From Paracoccaceae bacterium (GTDB lineage: Bacteria; Pseudomonadota; Alphaproteobacteria; Rhodobacterales; Rhodobacteraceae), in NCBI GenBank assembly GCA_902543185.1, contig CACBXB010000003.1:109435-173434 (forward strand): a stretch of 64,000 bases of DNA, read 5' to 3'. The notes beneath the pieces were generated by a model that saw only the letters and a list, made by a program, of their open reading frames with translations, was not told the DNA's origin and ran no database searches. Shown piece after piece: positions 18,085 to 25,882 of this stretch (position 1 is the first letter of the stretch; every line of letters begins with the position of its first letter). The position numbers and the translations under genes are program-made.

Positions 18085-19575
18085 TTATGAAATTTTTGTT
18101 TTTTGGAAGAAAGCAGAATGCAAACTTTTTAAAAGAGTTAAAACTCCTGCGACAATTAATATTGTACAAATTGGACGAGAAAAATATGTTCCCAAATCGT
18201 AGTGAACCATTTGCATACCCTGAGCAAAATTCTGTTCACCTATTTTTCCAAGAATTAAGCCCAATACAATACCCGGGATTGAGTAGCCTGAGCGACGGAG
18301 TAAAAACCCTATTATTCCAGCGATGAACATTACAATTACGTCTAGTACTAAACCACGGCTAATGTAAGCACCTATACTTGCTAGCATAAGGATCATAGGA
18401 GCAAGAAACTGAAAAGGAATTTTCAGTAAGTATAAAATTGTTTTAGTTTCAATTAGACCCACAAATAAAATCGATAAATTTGCGTAAAACATTGCTGCAA
18501 ATACAATCCAAATTAGCTCAGGAGAATTATAAAATACCAAGGGTCCTGGCTCTAAATCATGCATTTGAAAAACTGCAACCATCATAGCTGTCAATGCGCC
18601 ACCAGGAAGGCCTAAAGCCAGCAAAGGTATCATTGCTGCACCAGTTGCTGCATTATTGGCTGTTTCGGAAGAAATAACCCCTTCAAGTTTGCCCGTACCA
18701 AATTCATTTTTGTCTTTTGACCACCTCACTGCCTCTCCATACCCCATGAAAGCAGCCAAAGTGGCCCCAATCCCAGGCAAAATACCACAGAAAAATCCTA
18801 CAAAAATGGACCGGACAACGGCTATTTTATGAGCCCATAATTCAAAAAATGATGGAAAATCTACATTGAATTTTGGTGCTGAATATTTTCCACTTACATT
18901 TTTTTCAGCCTGAATAAAAATTTCTGATACAGCAAAAAAACCAAGAATTGCCGGAACAAAAGCGATCCCAGCCGCCAAATCAGAATATCCAAAATTGAAA
19001 CGATTAATTCCTCCTACCGGATCTTGACCAATAGTGGCAATTAATAGTCCAAGCAGTACTGAAAGCCATCCTTTCCATATTGTTCTTCCGCCAACAGAAG
19101 ACGCCACAGCCAATCCAAAAAATACTAATGCAAAAATCTCTGGTGGGCCAATATTCATGATCGCCCATTGAGCAAGTGGTTCTGTTGCGCTCATCATTAC
19201 TAATGCTGAAGCCACACCTCCAATTGCCGAGCATAGAACTGCTGCACCCACAGCCTTACCTGCCATACCCTTTTGAGTCATAGGATAACCGTCAAACGCA
19301 GTAGGCGCATTTTCCGGGGCGCCGGGAATATTAAATAAGATTGCTGTTATAGCTCCTCCATAAGTTCCCGTACAGTAAATAACAGCAAATAACATAACAC
19401 CCTGAGCAGGAGAAAGATCCGCAGTGAAAGGAAGAAGTATAGCAGCGAGGGTAAGCATGCTAACGCCAGGTATCGCTCCGAAGAGCATTCCCCCTAGAAC
19501 ACCAAAAATAAAAATTCCTATTGTGAATGGGTCACCGAAAAGTGTAGCGGAACCAGCTAAAAAATTTTCAATCAT
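18085..19575 (-). CDS. Tripartite tricarboxylate-type transporter, large membrane subunit (TctA family)
   Basis: A 496-residue membrane protein with about twelve hydrophobic segments. TctA hallmarks are clear: GGMLFGAIPGVSMLTLAAILLP near the N-terminus, GGAITAILFNIPGAPENAPTAFDGYPM, the GILPGIGATLAAFMGYGEA repeat of the first motif, and SSETANNAATGAAMIPLLALGLPG. It forms the channel of a secondary importer driven by an ion gradient, together with the TctB-like and TctC-like proteins encoded just upstream on the same strand (10-base gap to TctB). Family members import citrate, tartrate, terephthalate, sulfoacetate-type anions and others; the downstream ligase and aldehyde dehydrogenase suggest a C2 sulfonate or dicarboxylate. 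Confidence 0.92.
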   Translation of the reverse strand: MIENFLAGSATLFGDPFTIGIFIFGVLGGMLFGAIPGVSMLTLAAILLPFTADLSPAQGVMLFAVIYCTGTYGGAITAILFNIPGAPENAPTAFDGYPMTQKGMAGKAVGAAVLCSAIGGVASALVMMSATEPLAQWAIMNIGPPEIFALVFFGLAVASSVGGRTIWKGWLSVLLGLLIATIGQDPVGGINRFNFGYSDLAAGIAFVPAILGFFAVSEIFIQAEKNVSGKYSAPKFNVDFPSFFELWAHKIAVVRSIFVGFFCGILPGIGATLAAFMGYGEAVRWSKDKNEFGTGKLEGVISSETANNAATGAAMIPLLALGLPGGALTAMMVAVFQMHDLEPGPLVFYNSPELIWIVFAAMFYANLSILFVGLIETKTILYLLKIPFQFLAPMILMLASIGAYISRGLVLDVIVMFIAGIIGFLLRRSGYSIPGIVLGLILGKIGEQNFAQGMQMVHYDLGTYFSRPICTILIVAGVLTLLKSLHSAFFQKTKIS

Positions 19576-19584
19576 AGCAAACCA

Positions 19585-20142
19585 TCAAAACAACTGATCT
19601 AATTGCGTTTTCGTTTTTAGCATGAATGCACTTATATCATAAAAAGGAGACATATTTCCCTGCGGTAATGGCGCATTCAGAACGAGCATAAATAAACCAA
19701 TCAGAATAGCATAAATTAAAATTGTATTTGTTAATATGAAGCGAATTCTTCTTTCGCCCCACGCTATCATTATTAACGCTATGAAAATTGGCGTTCCTGA
19801 ATAAAAACCCACTGGTTTTAAAGATAGCCCATACAGAAGGGGTAATATTAATATCATCCCAGTTTTAATGTATTGGCCTGTTGAAGTATATTCGATTGGT
19901 TCATCATTTTCCTTTGCACCCACCCGACCTTCTTGAGCCGTAGAGCCTTTAGAATACGCTTGATAGAAATTGCCTAAAGCGACCAGGGCCATCAAAAACA
20001 ATATAACCCTTGGCCAACCCGTTGCACCAAATTTGTAAATTTCTATCGGCTGGTTAAAATTAAAACTGAACGCAAAAAATATAATGGCAATTAAAAGCCA
20101 AAAAACTGCTTCAAAAATATCTGTTCTACCCAATTTGCCCAT
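19585..20142 (-). CDS. Tripartite tricarboxylate-type transporter, small membrane subunit (TctB family)
   Basis: A 185-residue protein with four predicted membrane helices (about 12-30, 40-60, 92-120, 135-160) and a polar loop between the second and third, the typical TctB layout. Sequence within the family is poorly conserved, so the call rests on length, topology and position exactly between the TctC-like and TctA-like genes. It is separated from the binding-protein gene by 72 bases containing a strong hairpin and from the TctA gene by 10 bases. It assists the large subunit in transport across the inner membrane. Confidence 0.88.
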   Translation of the reverse strand: MGKLGRTDIFEAVFWLLIAIIFFAFSFNFNQPIEIYKFGATGWPRVILFLMALVALGNFYQAYSKGSTAQEGRVGAKENDEPIEYTSTGQYIKTGMILILPLLYGLSLKPVGFYSGTPIFIALIMIAWGERRIRFILTNTILIYAILIGLFMLVLNAPLPQGNMSPFYDISAFMLKTKTQLDQLF

Positions 20143-20163
20143 TTGTTCTCTTCATACTGCTTA

Positions 20164-20193
20164 ATCCGCTCGCGACATATGCCGCGAGCGGAT
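20164..20193 (-). terminator. Strong intercistronic hairpin after the binding-protein gene
   Basis: ATCCGCTCGCG and CGCGAGCGGAT form a perfect 11-bp GC-rich stem with an 8-base loop, 21 bases after the binding-protein stop codon (read on the minus strand). No T-run follows, so it more likely blocks 3'-exonuclease and stabilises the binding-protein part of the message than terminates fully. It matches the need for more binding protein than membrane subunits. Confidence 0.65.
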
Positions 20194-20214
20194 GAATTAT
20201 AACGTTAACATCGC

Positions 20215-21243
20215 TTACTTAACGTCTAGACCCATTTCTTTGTACACATCACGGTACTGAACAATTGCTGCGTTGATCATATCAATCGCACCAGCTGTAT
20301 CTCTGTAACTATCAATCACATTCATAAATTTGCTGTCATTGAATGCTTGATAACTATCTTCGCAATATGCCCTTTGGAAAGCCCACTTCAGCCAATCTAC
20401 ACGGTCAGAAGGAGCATCCTTATGAACATAAAAACCTCTAAAACGAAGTAACGGCTCAAAATCCATACCCATTTCTCTATGTGTTGGAACATCACTGAAA
20501 ACGCCAGGCCGCTCGTTGAAAACTGTAAGGATAGGCTTAAAGTTACCCGCATCTAGAAATTTTCTAACATCACCAGGTTGCTCAAATAAGGCATCAACTT
20601 GACCACCTAATAAAGCACCGTATCTTGGAGCACCTTTATCAAAAGAAATTTGCTGAATTTGCATGTCGGAAGCGTCAGTGATGAACTTCATAATAACGCG
20701 CTCCATTGATCCTTCTTTGGATACGTTAGCAATTGTTGCTTTACCATTTTGCGCTTGCACCCATTCTACAAAACTCGGCCAATCAGTATAACGGGTTTCA
20801 TTTGATCTAATATAAATTTGCGAAAAGGTAACCTGTGAAACAACTAATGGTATTAAATCCTCAGCAGGATTGGGTCGACTAGAGTCGAGCGCATGGGCTG
20901 AAGAAGCATCATCAATATGCTCTAAAACATTATAACCGTCAGCAGGTGCAGCCATGTAAGCCGTCATTCCGACTGTTCCAGAACCACCAGGTTTGTGATC
21001 TCTATTTATGCTAACGCCGGTAAGTTCTGTTACCGCTTCAGCCATTGCAGCAGCAACCTGTCCTGATCCTCCACCTGGACCATAAGGAACGATCATAGTT
21101 AAAGCTCGGTCTGGAAAACCACCTGGCTTATCCATACTAGCTTCGGCGACTCGACACTCGCCTGCTAGTGACATGCTTGCAGTAGCTGCAAAACCAGTTA
21201 CTAGAGCTAATGTTGAAATTTGTTTTTTAAAGTTAAGCTTCAT
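20215..21243 (-). CDS. Tripartite tricarboxylate-type transporter, periplasmic binding protein (TctC/Bug family)
   Basis: A 342-residue secreted protein with a signal peptide of about 27 residues (hydrophobic LALVTGFAATASMSLA, then G-E-C). The Bug-family features are ALTMIVPYGPGGGSGQVAAAMAEAV with the glycine-rich anion site, KPGGSGTVGMTAYMAA, and the later GVFSDVPTHREMG. It captures a carboxylate in the periplasm for the TctAB-type membrane pair. It is the first gene of the minus-strand operon; the promoter must lie in 21244-21480, shared with the divergent acyl-CoA synthetase. Two cysteines in the N-terminal mature region are unusual for the family and could form a disulfide. The ligand, possibly a C2 sulfonate, is inferred only from the operon. 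Confidence 0.92.
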   Translation of the reverse strand: MKLNFKKQISTLALVTGFAATASMSLAGECRVAEASMDKPGGFPDRALTMIVPYGPGGGSGQVAAAMAEAVTELTGVSINRDHKPGGSGTVGMTAYMAAPADGYNVLEHIDDASSAHALDSSRPNPAEDLIPLVVSQVTFSQIYIRSNETRYTDWPSFVEWVQAQNGKATIANVSKEGSMERVIMKFITDASDMQIQQISFDKGAPRYGALLGGQVDALFEQPGDVRKFLDAGNFKPILTVFNERPGVFSDVPTHREMGMDFEPLLRFRGFYVHKDAPSDRVDWLKWAFQRAYCEDSYQAFNDSKFMNVIDSYRDTAGAIDMINAAIVQYRDVYKEMGLDVK

Positions 21244-21501
21244 TGCGTCCTCCCAACGTAAAGTTAATAACTCGAGTCAAATGATACACTTTGTCCGATG
21301 ACACTAAACTGACATCGCACATGTATAATTGCATTCGGACGTTTGATTTAATAAAAGTCAACAAAAATTATTATATTTCTGGTCTTATTTAAATAATTTT
21401 GATGCCAGATTTCAGTAAGTTAAATGAAAAATATTTAAAAACTTGATAGACCTCACTGGCAAATTCTGTAATGCAAAGATGTGGAACGAACCGAAAGCAA
21501 A

Positions 21502-23016
21502 ATGAATAATCCGCTATATGACAATTTATTTGGAGTGCATTCAGAAAACGACGACCCATTTTTGTATTTACTTAATGGTAAAATTATTACTTACCGGCAA
21601 TTTTTGGCAGCAAGTGGAAGAATTGCGAACTCATTGGTTGAAAAGGGTCTAAGACCTGGAGACTGCGTTGCGATACAGGTTGAAAAATCCCCTGAAATGC
21701 TCAATATCTATGCAGCATGCGCGCAAGCTGGATTAGTATTTTTACCCCTTAACCCCTCCTACAAAGTCGATGAACTCAAATATTTCATTGAAAATAGCGA
21801 AGCTCGTTTGATTATTTGCGATGAAAAAAATAAGGATGATCTAACAACTATAGCGCAAAAACTTGGCGTGATTATTGAAACTTTAAATAGTAATTCAACA
21901 GGTTCAATCATTGATAAAGCTGCCTCTTTACCTGAAGATTTTAAAACGGTGACGCGATCAAAAGACGATTTGGCGGCACTGCTTTATACCTCTGGAACAA
22001 CCGGAAAATCTAAGGGTGCAATGCTCACACAAACTAATCTCTTGTCAAATGGCAATGCATTAATGACTGAGTGGCAATTCACTAATAATGATGTCCTTCT
22101 TCATGCGCTTCCTCTTTTCCATACTCATGGGTTATTTGTTGCCACAAATGTTATACTTTCGGCCGGAGGAAGTTTGATATTTTTACCAAAATTCGATTTG
22201 GATGATATTATAAAAAATTTACCAAATTCTTCCGCGATGATGGGCGTCCCCACTTTTTACATACGTTTACTTTCAGACAATCGCTTTAACAGCCAATTAG
22301 TTAAGCACATGCGCTTGTTTATATCCGGCTCTGCACCTTTACTTTCAGAAACACACATCCAATTCGAAAAACTAACAGGACATAGAATACTTGAACGATA
22401 TGGTATGACTGAAACTAACATGAATACTTCAAATCCGTATGACGGCGAAAGGCGTGCGGGTACTGTAGGCCTTCCCTTGCCAGGTGTTGATATAAAAATT
22501 ACATCCCCAGAAACAGGCAAAGAAATTTCTGTTGATGAAATAGGTCAAATTGAAGTTCGTGGGCCAAACGTTTTTAAGGGTTATTGGAAAATGCCCGAAA
22601 AAACAAAAGCTGAATTACGTGAAAATGGGTTTTTTATTACTGGGGATTTAGGCAAAATTGATAATGATGGATACATACATATTGTCGGTCGAGATAAAGA
22701 CCTGATAATCTCTGGTGGCTTCAATATTTATCCAAAAGAGTTAGAGGTCTTTCTAGATAAGCAACTTGGCGTGTTAGAAAGTGCAGTTATTGGAGTGCCA
22801 CATGGTGACTTTGGAGAAACACCGATAGCTATTATTGTACCATATAGTGGACTTCAACCAGACATCGGCCAAATAGAAAAAAATTTAAAGAAATCGATCG
22901 CCCGCTACAAACATCCAAGCAAAATAATTAAAGTTAGTGAACTTCCTCGTAATGCCATGGGTAAGGTTCAAAAAAACCTTCTTAGGAATAAGTATAATTT
23001 ATTGTTCAAGAAATAA
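21502..23016 (+). CDS. Malonyl-CoA synthetase-like acyl-CoA ligase (MatB type)
   Basis: A 504-residue adenylate-forming ligase. Motifs are LLYTSGTTGKSKGAMLTQ (A3), YGMTETNMN (A5), ITGDLGKIDNDGYIHIVGRDKDLIISGGFNIYP (A7-A8) and the catalytic lysine in MGKVQKN. The compact length, the MTETNMNTSNPYDGERRAGTVG stretch and the N-terminus MNNPLYDNLF fit malonyl-CoA synthetases, which activate malonate or methylmalonate. I prefer the ATG at 21502; a GTG seven codons earlier is possible but neither has a good ribosome site. It is divergent from the transporter operon and is a second ligase next to it, only moderately similar to the one at 15125. It may process the same imported dicarboxylate or be independent. 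Confidence 0.78.
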   Translation: MNNPLYDNLFGVHSENDDPFLYLLNGKIITYRQFLAASGRIANSLVEKGLRPGDCVAIQVEKSPEMLNIYAACAQAGLVFLPLNPSYKVDELKYFIENSEARLIICDEKNKDDLTTIAQKLGVIIETLNSNSTGSIIDKAASLPEDFKTVTRSKDDLAALLYTSGTTGKSKGAMLTQTNLLSNGNALMTEWQFTNNDVLLHALPLFHTHGLFVATNVILSAGGSLIFLPKFDLDDIIKNLPNSSAMMGVPTFYIRLLSDNRFNSQLVKHMRLFISGSAPLLSETHIQFEKLTGHRILERYGMTETNMNTSNPYDGERRAGTVGLPLPGVDIKITSPETGKEISVDEIGQIEVRGPNVFKGYWKMPEKTKAELRENGFFITGDLGKIDNDGYIHIVGRDKDLIISGGFNIYPKELEVFLDKQLGVLESAVIGVPHGDFGETPIAIIVPYSGLQPDIGQIEKNLKKSIARYKHPSKIIKVSELPRNAMGKVQKNLLRNKYNLLFKK

Positions 23017-23080
23017 TCCATCCCACTTTTGAAAAACATAATTTTTTTAAATATAATTTGGAGCGATATTAGAATAAAAA

Positions 23081-23115
23081 ATTAAGGGACAGAACCGATG
23101 GTTCTGCCCCTAATT
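23081..23115. terminator. Hairpin between convergent genes
   Basis: ATTAAGGGACAGAACC and GGTTCTGCCCCTAAT form a long stem with a 3-base GAT loop and one bulge, in the gap between the convergent acyl-CoA synthetase and hydrolase genes. It lacks a clear T-run but its position suits a bidirectional terminator. Confidence 0.6.
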
Positions 23116-23221
23116 TGCGAAGTTAAGACTATTTTGGAAATGTCTTACATTTGATAACGGCAGAATAAGAAATTTATTTAGCTGAAAACTATAAAATACG
23201 AGACTATTTATAAATAACTGT

Positions 23222-24028
23222 TCAGTTAAGGCGATAAGCCAAAAGCGTGGTCATTAATTTTGAAGAATTTTTTCCCAGACCGTCAGCTATATCCAGGTGA
23301 TGTCTATTTATAGATTTTACCCAGCTACACTTCCATGCAGCAGCTAATTGTTGTGCTTGTTCTAGGTAAATAGGTCTTTCGTCAGCTCCAACCCATATCG
23401 TAACTTTAATATTGTCCGATAAGTTTAAATCTGACAATGTTTCAGAATTAGCAATTTCTTCTGTCAAAAGTAATTCTTCCCGTTTATCAGTGTACAGAAG
23501 TGGTTTCAAATCTGAAATAGGCGAGATCAGCAAAGCATGTTTAATTCGTTCTTTAACTCTATCAGAAAGTTCATACTGAACTAAGCTACGACCTATAACA
23601 TGGGCACCACTTTGTTGACCGACAAGTAAAATATCACCAGTAAATCTACGGCAAATAAGTCTAAGACATTTTACAAATGCTTTATTTATTTCTGGAATAG
23701 TTGCATCCGGACATTTTGGGAGAGTGGGTATAATTACGCGCATATTATTTAAAACCGGTCCCATAGCCAGATAAGAGAATATAGATTTTTCATAATCGGT
23801 CCAAAATCCGCCATATAGAAAAACAACCGTTGCTTCGACATAGGGGCCAGGACTAAACACATCCATCAATAAATTAGTTTCTTCATCATATACTACATCT
23901 ATTTGTGCCTTACTTTGCTCATTCATCATTTCCCGAAACGCTTTAGATTTCTTTTTCCAACCAGGCAAATAACGATGAGCACCAGGAATTAACTTTGCAC
24001 TGTTAAAGGCATCATTATAATTAATCAT
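23222..24028 (-). CDS. Alpha/beta hydrolase, kynurenine formamidase-like
   Basis: A 268-residue alpha/beta-hydrolase. VVFLYGGFWTDYEKS (about 68-82) corresponds to the HGGYW oxyanion-hole motif of arylformamidases, the nucleophile is S140 in LLVGQQSGAHV, the acid may be the aspartate in WVGADERPIYLEQA, and the histidine lies in INRHHLDIADG. All members of the triad are therefore present. Arylformamidases hydrolyse N-formylkynurenine in tryptophan degradation, but this fold group includes many other esterases and no other kynurenine gene is nearby. The replacement of HGG by YGG, and of GHSAGAH by GQQSGAH, marks it as a diverged member. It stands alone, convergent with the acyl-CoA synthetase. 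Confidence 0.72.
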   Translation of the reverse strand: MINYNDAFNSAKLIPGAHRYLPGWKKKSKAFREMMNEQSKAQIDVVYDEETNLLMDVFSPGPYVEATVVFLYGGFWTDYEKSIFSYLAMGPVLNNMRVIIPTLPKCPDATIPEINKAFVKCLRLICRRFTGDILLVGQQSGAHVIGRSLVQYELSDRVKERIKHALLISPISDLKPLLYTDKREELLLTEEIANSETLSDLNLSDNIKVTIWVGADERPIYLEQAQQLAAAWKCSWVKSINRHHLDIADGLGKNSSKLMTTLLAYRLN

Positions 24029-24190
24029 GTTAAAACTTTTTGCTCAATAAACTCATGGATTATTATTATTTTTATTTATTCTAATAAATATTGGCCTATT
24101 ATGTCAAATTTACGCACAGTATATGTTTTTTTTTGACAATCACGGACTATCTATAAAATTCTCAAAACGGATTATAAAGATTTTGATATA

Positions 24191-24517
24191 TTAATATTTT
24201 TTTAATTCAGCATAGCTATTAATTATCGCAGCCACAAAACTTGAATCGGGTACAGTTCTACAATTTGAGATGATATCTGAGTATAAATCCTCAAATACTG
24301 CTAGGCCTGTGTCATCCTCATAGACTACATCAACTCCACTAAAAAATCCCATGATATAGGATGTATAAGCTGTTTTAAATGCAGCGTTAAGATCGTCATT
24401 TTTATCAATATTTTCTATTACTTTGGAACAACTATCTAAACCTAAAACTGCAGAGTTGGCAAAAATGCCAGAAGAAACAATCAAGTATAATATAAGAGAA
24501 ATTACAATTTTTTTCAT
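24191..24517 (-). CDS. Small secreted protein of unknown function
   Basis: A 108-residue protein with a clear signal peptide (MKKIVISLILYLIVSSGIFA, cleavage after FA-N-S-A region). The mature part is about 85 residues with two cysteines, one in LDSCSKVIENI and one in IISNCRTVPDSSF, and helical segments including YTSYIMGFFSGVDVVY. Two spaced cysteines around a short helical bundle recall HdeA- or Rap1a-type periplasmic proteins, but the likeness is only architectural. It is isolated, with large gaps on both sides. Upstream TTTAGAGGCATATTAAA provides a reasonable ribosome site. Function unknown. Confidence 0.6.
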   Translation of the reverse strand: MKKIVISLILYLIVSSGIFANSAVLGLDSCSKVIENIDKNDDLNAAFKTAYTSYIMGFFSGVDVVYEDDTGLAVFEDLYSDIISNCRTVPDSSFVAAIINSYAELKKY

Positions 24518-24920
24518 TTTAATATGCCTCTAAAAAAGAGGCTAAATTATCCGAGAAAAACCCACAAAATCTATCATTGAAATCATTAACAAACGCAACC
24601 CTTCTTTAAACAGAAATCAAATGAAAATATATTTTAATAATTTACTAGGAATATATTTGTACCCATGGCCCAAATATGTTAACATTAAAATGAGTAGAGC
24701 AGTAACATTATAATAAAACGAGATTCTACCACACCAACAGTTTAAGACTTTAGGGCTTCGATTTACGGATCGTCATTCCTCCCCAATAGACTGAACGTGG
24801 ATTGAAGCCATTATTATTCATTAGGATAAAAATCAAAACTGTCTTAAATTAACCTAACAGTAAGTCCAATCTGATATAGTAGATTTTGATTTATATTTAA
24901 TAAATAAAAAGAAAAACTAA
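24518..24920. other. Gene-free stretch between divergent small genes
   Basis: About 400 AT-rich bases separate the divergent genes at 24517 and 24921. I see no RNA gene or long reading frame. It probably holds the two promoters. A less AT-rich patch at about 24715-24800 has no recognisable structure. Confidence 0.4.
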
Positions 24921-25199
24921 GTGAAGTACTTCCTTACAATCATATTAATTTTAATTGGAACCAAATCGGTTGGATCAAGTTTTAGTGATCCTAAACATTG
25001 GACACAGCAAGGTAACGCTGCACTTAAAATTATCGAAGATGGTAAGATAGTTGATACAAGACGAGAAGGTCCATCAATAACTTACTGGATAGTCTATAAG
25101 GCTAATATGTTTTATTGTAGAAGTTACAGTAAAATTGAATATGAAAAACCAACGGTATTAGCAGCTTGTACATCTCCTCGAATTAGAGGCTTTCGATAG
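24921..25199 (+). CDS. Small secreted protein of unknown function
   Basis: A 92-residue protein starting at GTG with a signal peptide of about 19 residues (hydrophobic LTIILILIGTKSVGSS). The mature part is a short predicted beta-rich domain with two cysteines, in MFYCRSYSK and LAACTSPRIRG, which could form a disulfide in the periplasm. It contains a WIVYK strand typical of small lipocalin-like or hypothetical periplasmic proteins, but I do not recognise the family. The weak start site and short length lower confidence. It begins a run of small plus-strand genes that continues to 38438. Confidence 0.5.
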   Translation: MKYFLTIILILIGTKSVGSSFSDPKHWTQQGNAALKIIEDGKIVDTRREGPSITYWIVYKANMFYCRSYSKIEYEKPTVLAACTSPRIRGFR

Positions 25200-25389
25200 A
25201 ACACTCAATTAGCAAAAATTAAATATTTAAGTAGGAAAATAATTTAGCAATAATAGTAAACAAAGCGATTAAAATAACTAAAATTCATCAATTAAATATT
25301 TTTATTGGTATTAACTGGGACTGCTGGTTTTATTTATTCCAATACATTTGAATGACTATTGAAAATATCTTAAAATTTTGTGACCTACA

Positions 25390-25821
25390 ATGACAAATAA
25401 AAAGTTTGCTCAAAAAATAAAAAACTTTCTAAACTTATCGCGAGCAGAAAAAACTGAATGGATTGATAATAATATCCCTGAATTCGAAATGTATTGTCAC
25501 GGCGAAGGTTATCTAGGTGGATTTTATCCAATAGAAATAGACTTAAGCAAATATCTAAGTGATAGGATTAAAAGTGGGGTATCTGGTTTAATAGTTAAAC
25601 AAGATCCTGAAATGAATTACGAACGGATCCAAGAAATTGATGCTGGAGCAGACCTCACAAAAGCTGAAACATACTTCCTGTGTAAATCTATAGCACAAAA
25701 TGATTTCAATGGCTGGCTAACCCATAACAGTTTTGAAATTAATTTAAGTTTTCTGGGTAGATCGTACTTCAGTGAGGAGCTGTTGCGGTTATTAATACAT
25801 TTTAAGCGTCAATTAAAGTAA
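25390..25821 (+). CDS. Hypothetical cytoplasmic protein, 143 residues
   Basis: An intact frame from ATG at 25390 encoding a soluble, acidic protein with no signal peptide or membrane segment. It opens with a basic helix (MTNKKFAQKIKNFLNLSRAEKTEWIDN, described in part: KIKNFLNLSRAEK) and has a central glycine-rich turn HGEGYLGGFYP. The C-terminal third is helical, ending HFKRQLK. I do not recognise a family. It lies 61 bases before the coiled-coil gene on the same strand and may be cotranscribed with it. Codon use is like that of its neighbours. Confidence 0.55.
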   Translation: MTNKKFAQKIKNFLNLSRAEKTEWIDNNIPEFEMYCHGEGYLGGFYPIEIDLSKYLSDRIKSGVSGLIVKQDPEMNYERIQEIDAGADLTKAETYFLCKSIAQNDFNGWLTHNSFEINLSFLGRSYFSEELLRLLIHFKRQLK

Positions 25822-25882
25822 ACAATATAATGATTTAAAATGGCATGTTTTTTGCGCTACTAAAAAAAATAGAGAGTGTAAT

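Noticed and set aside
18085..21243. Calling the TctABC-like system a citrate transporter
   Set aside because: The family transports many anions and the downstream ligase, aldehyde dehydrogenase and TauE genes point to another substrate.
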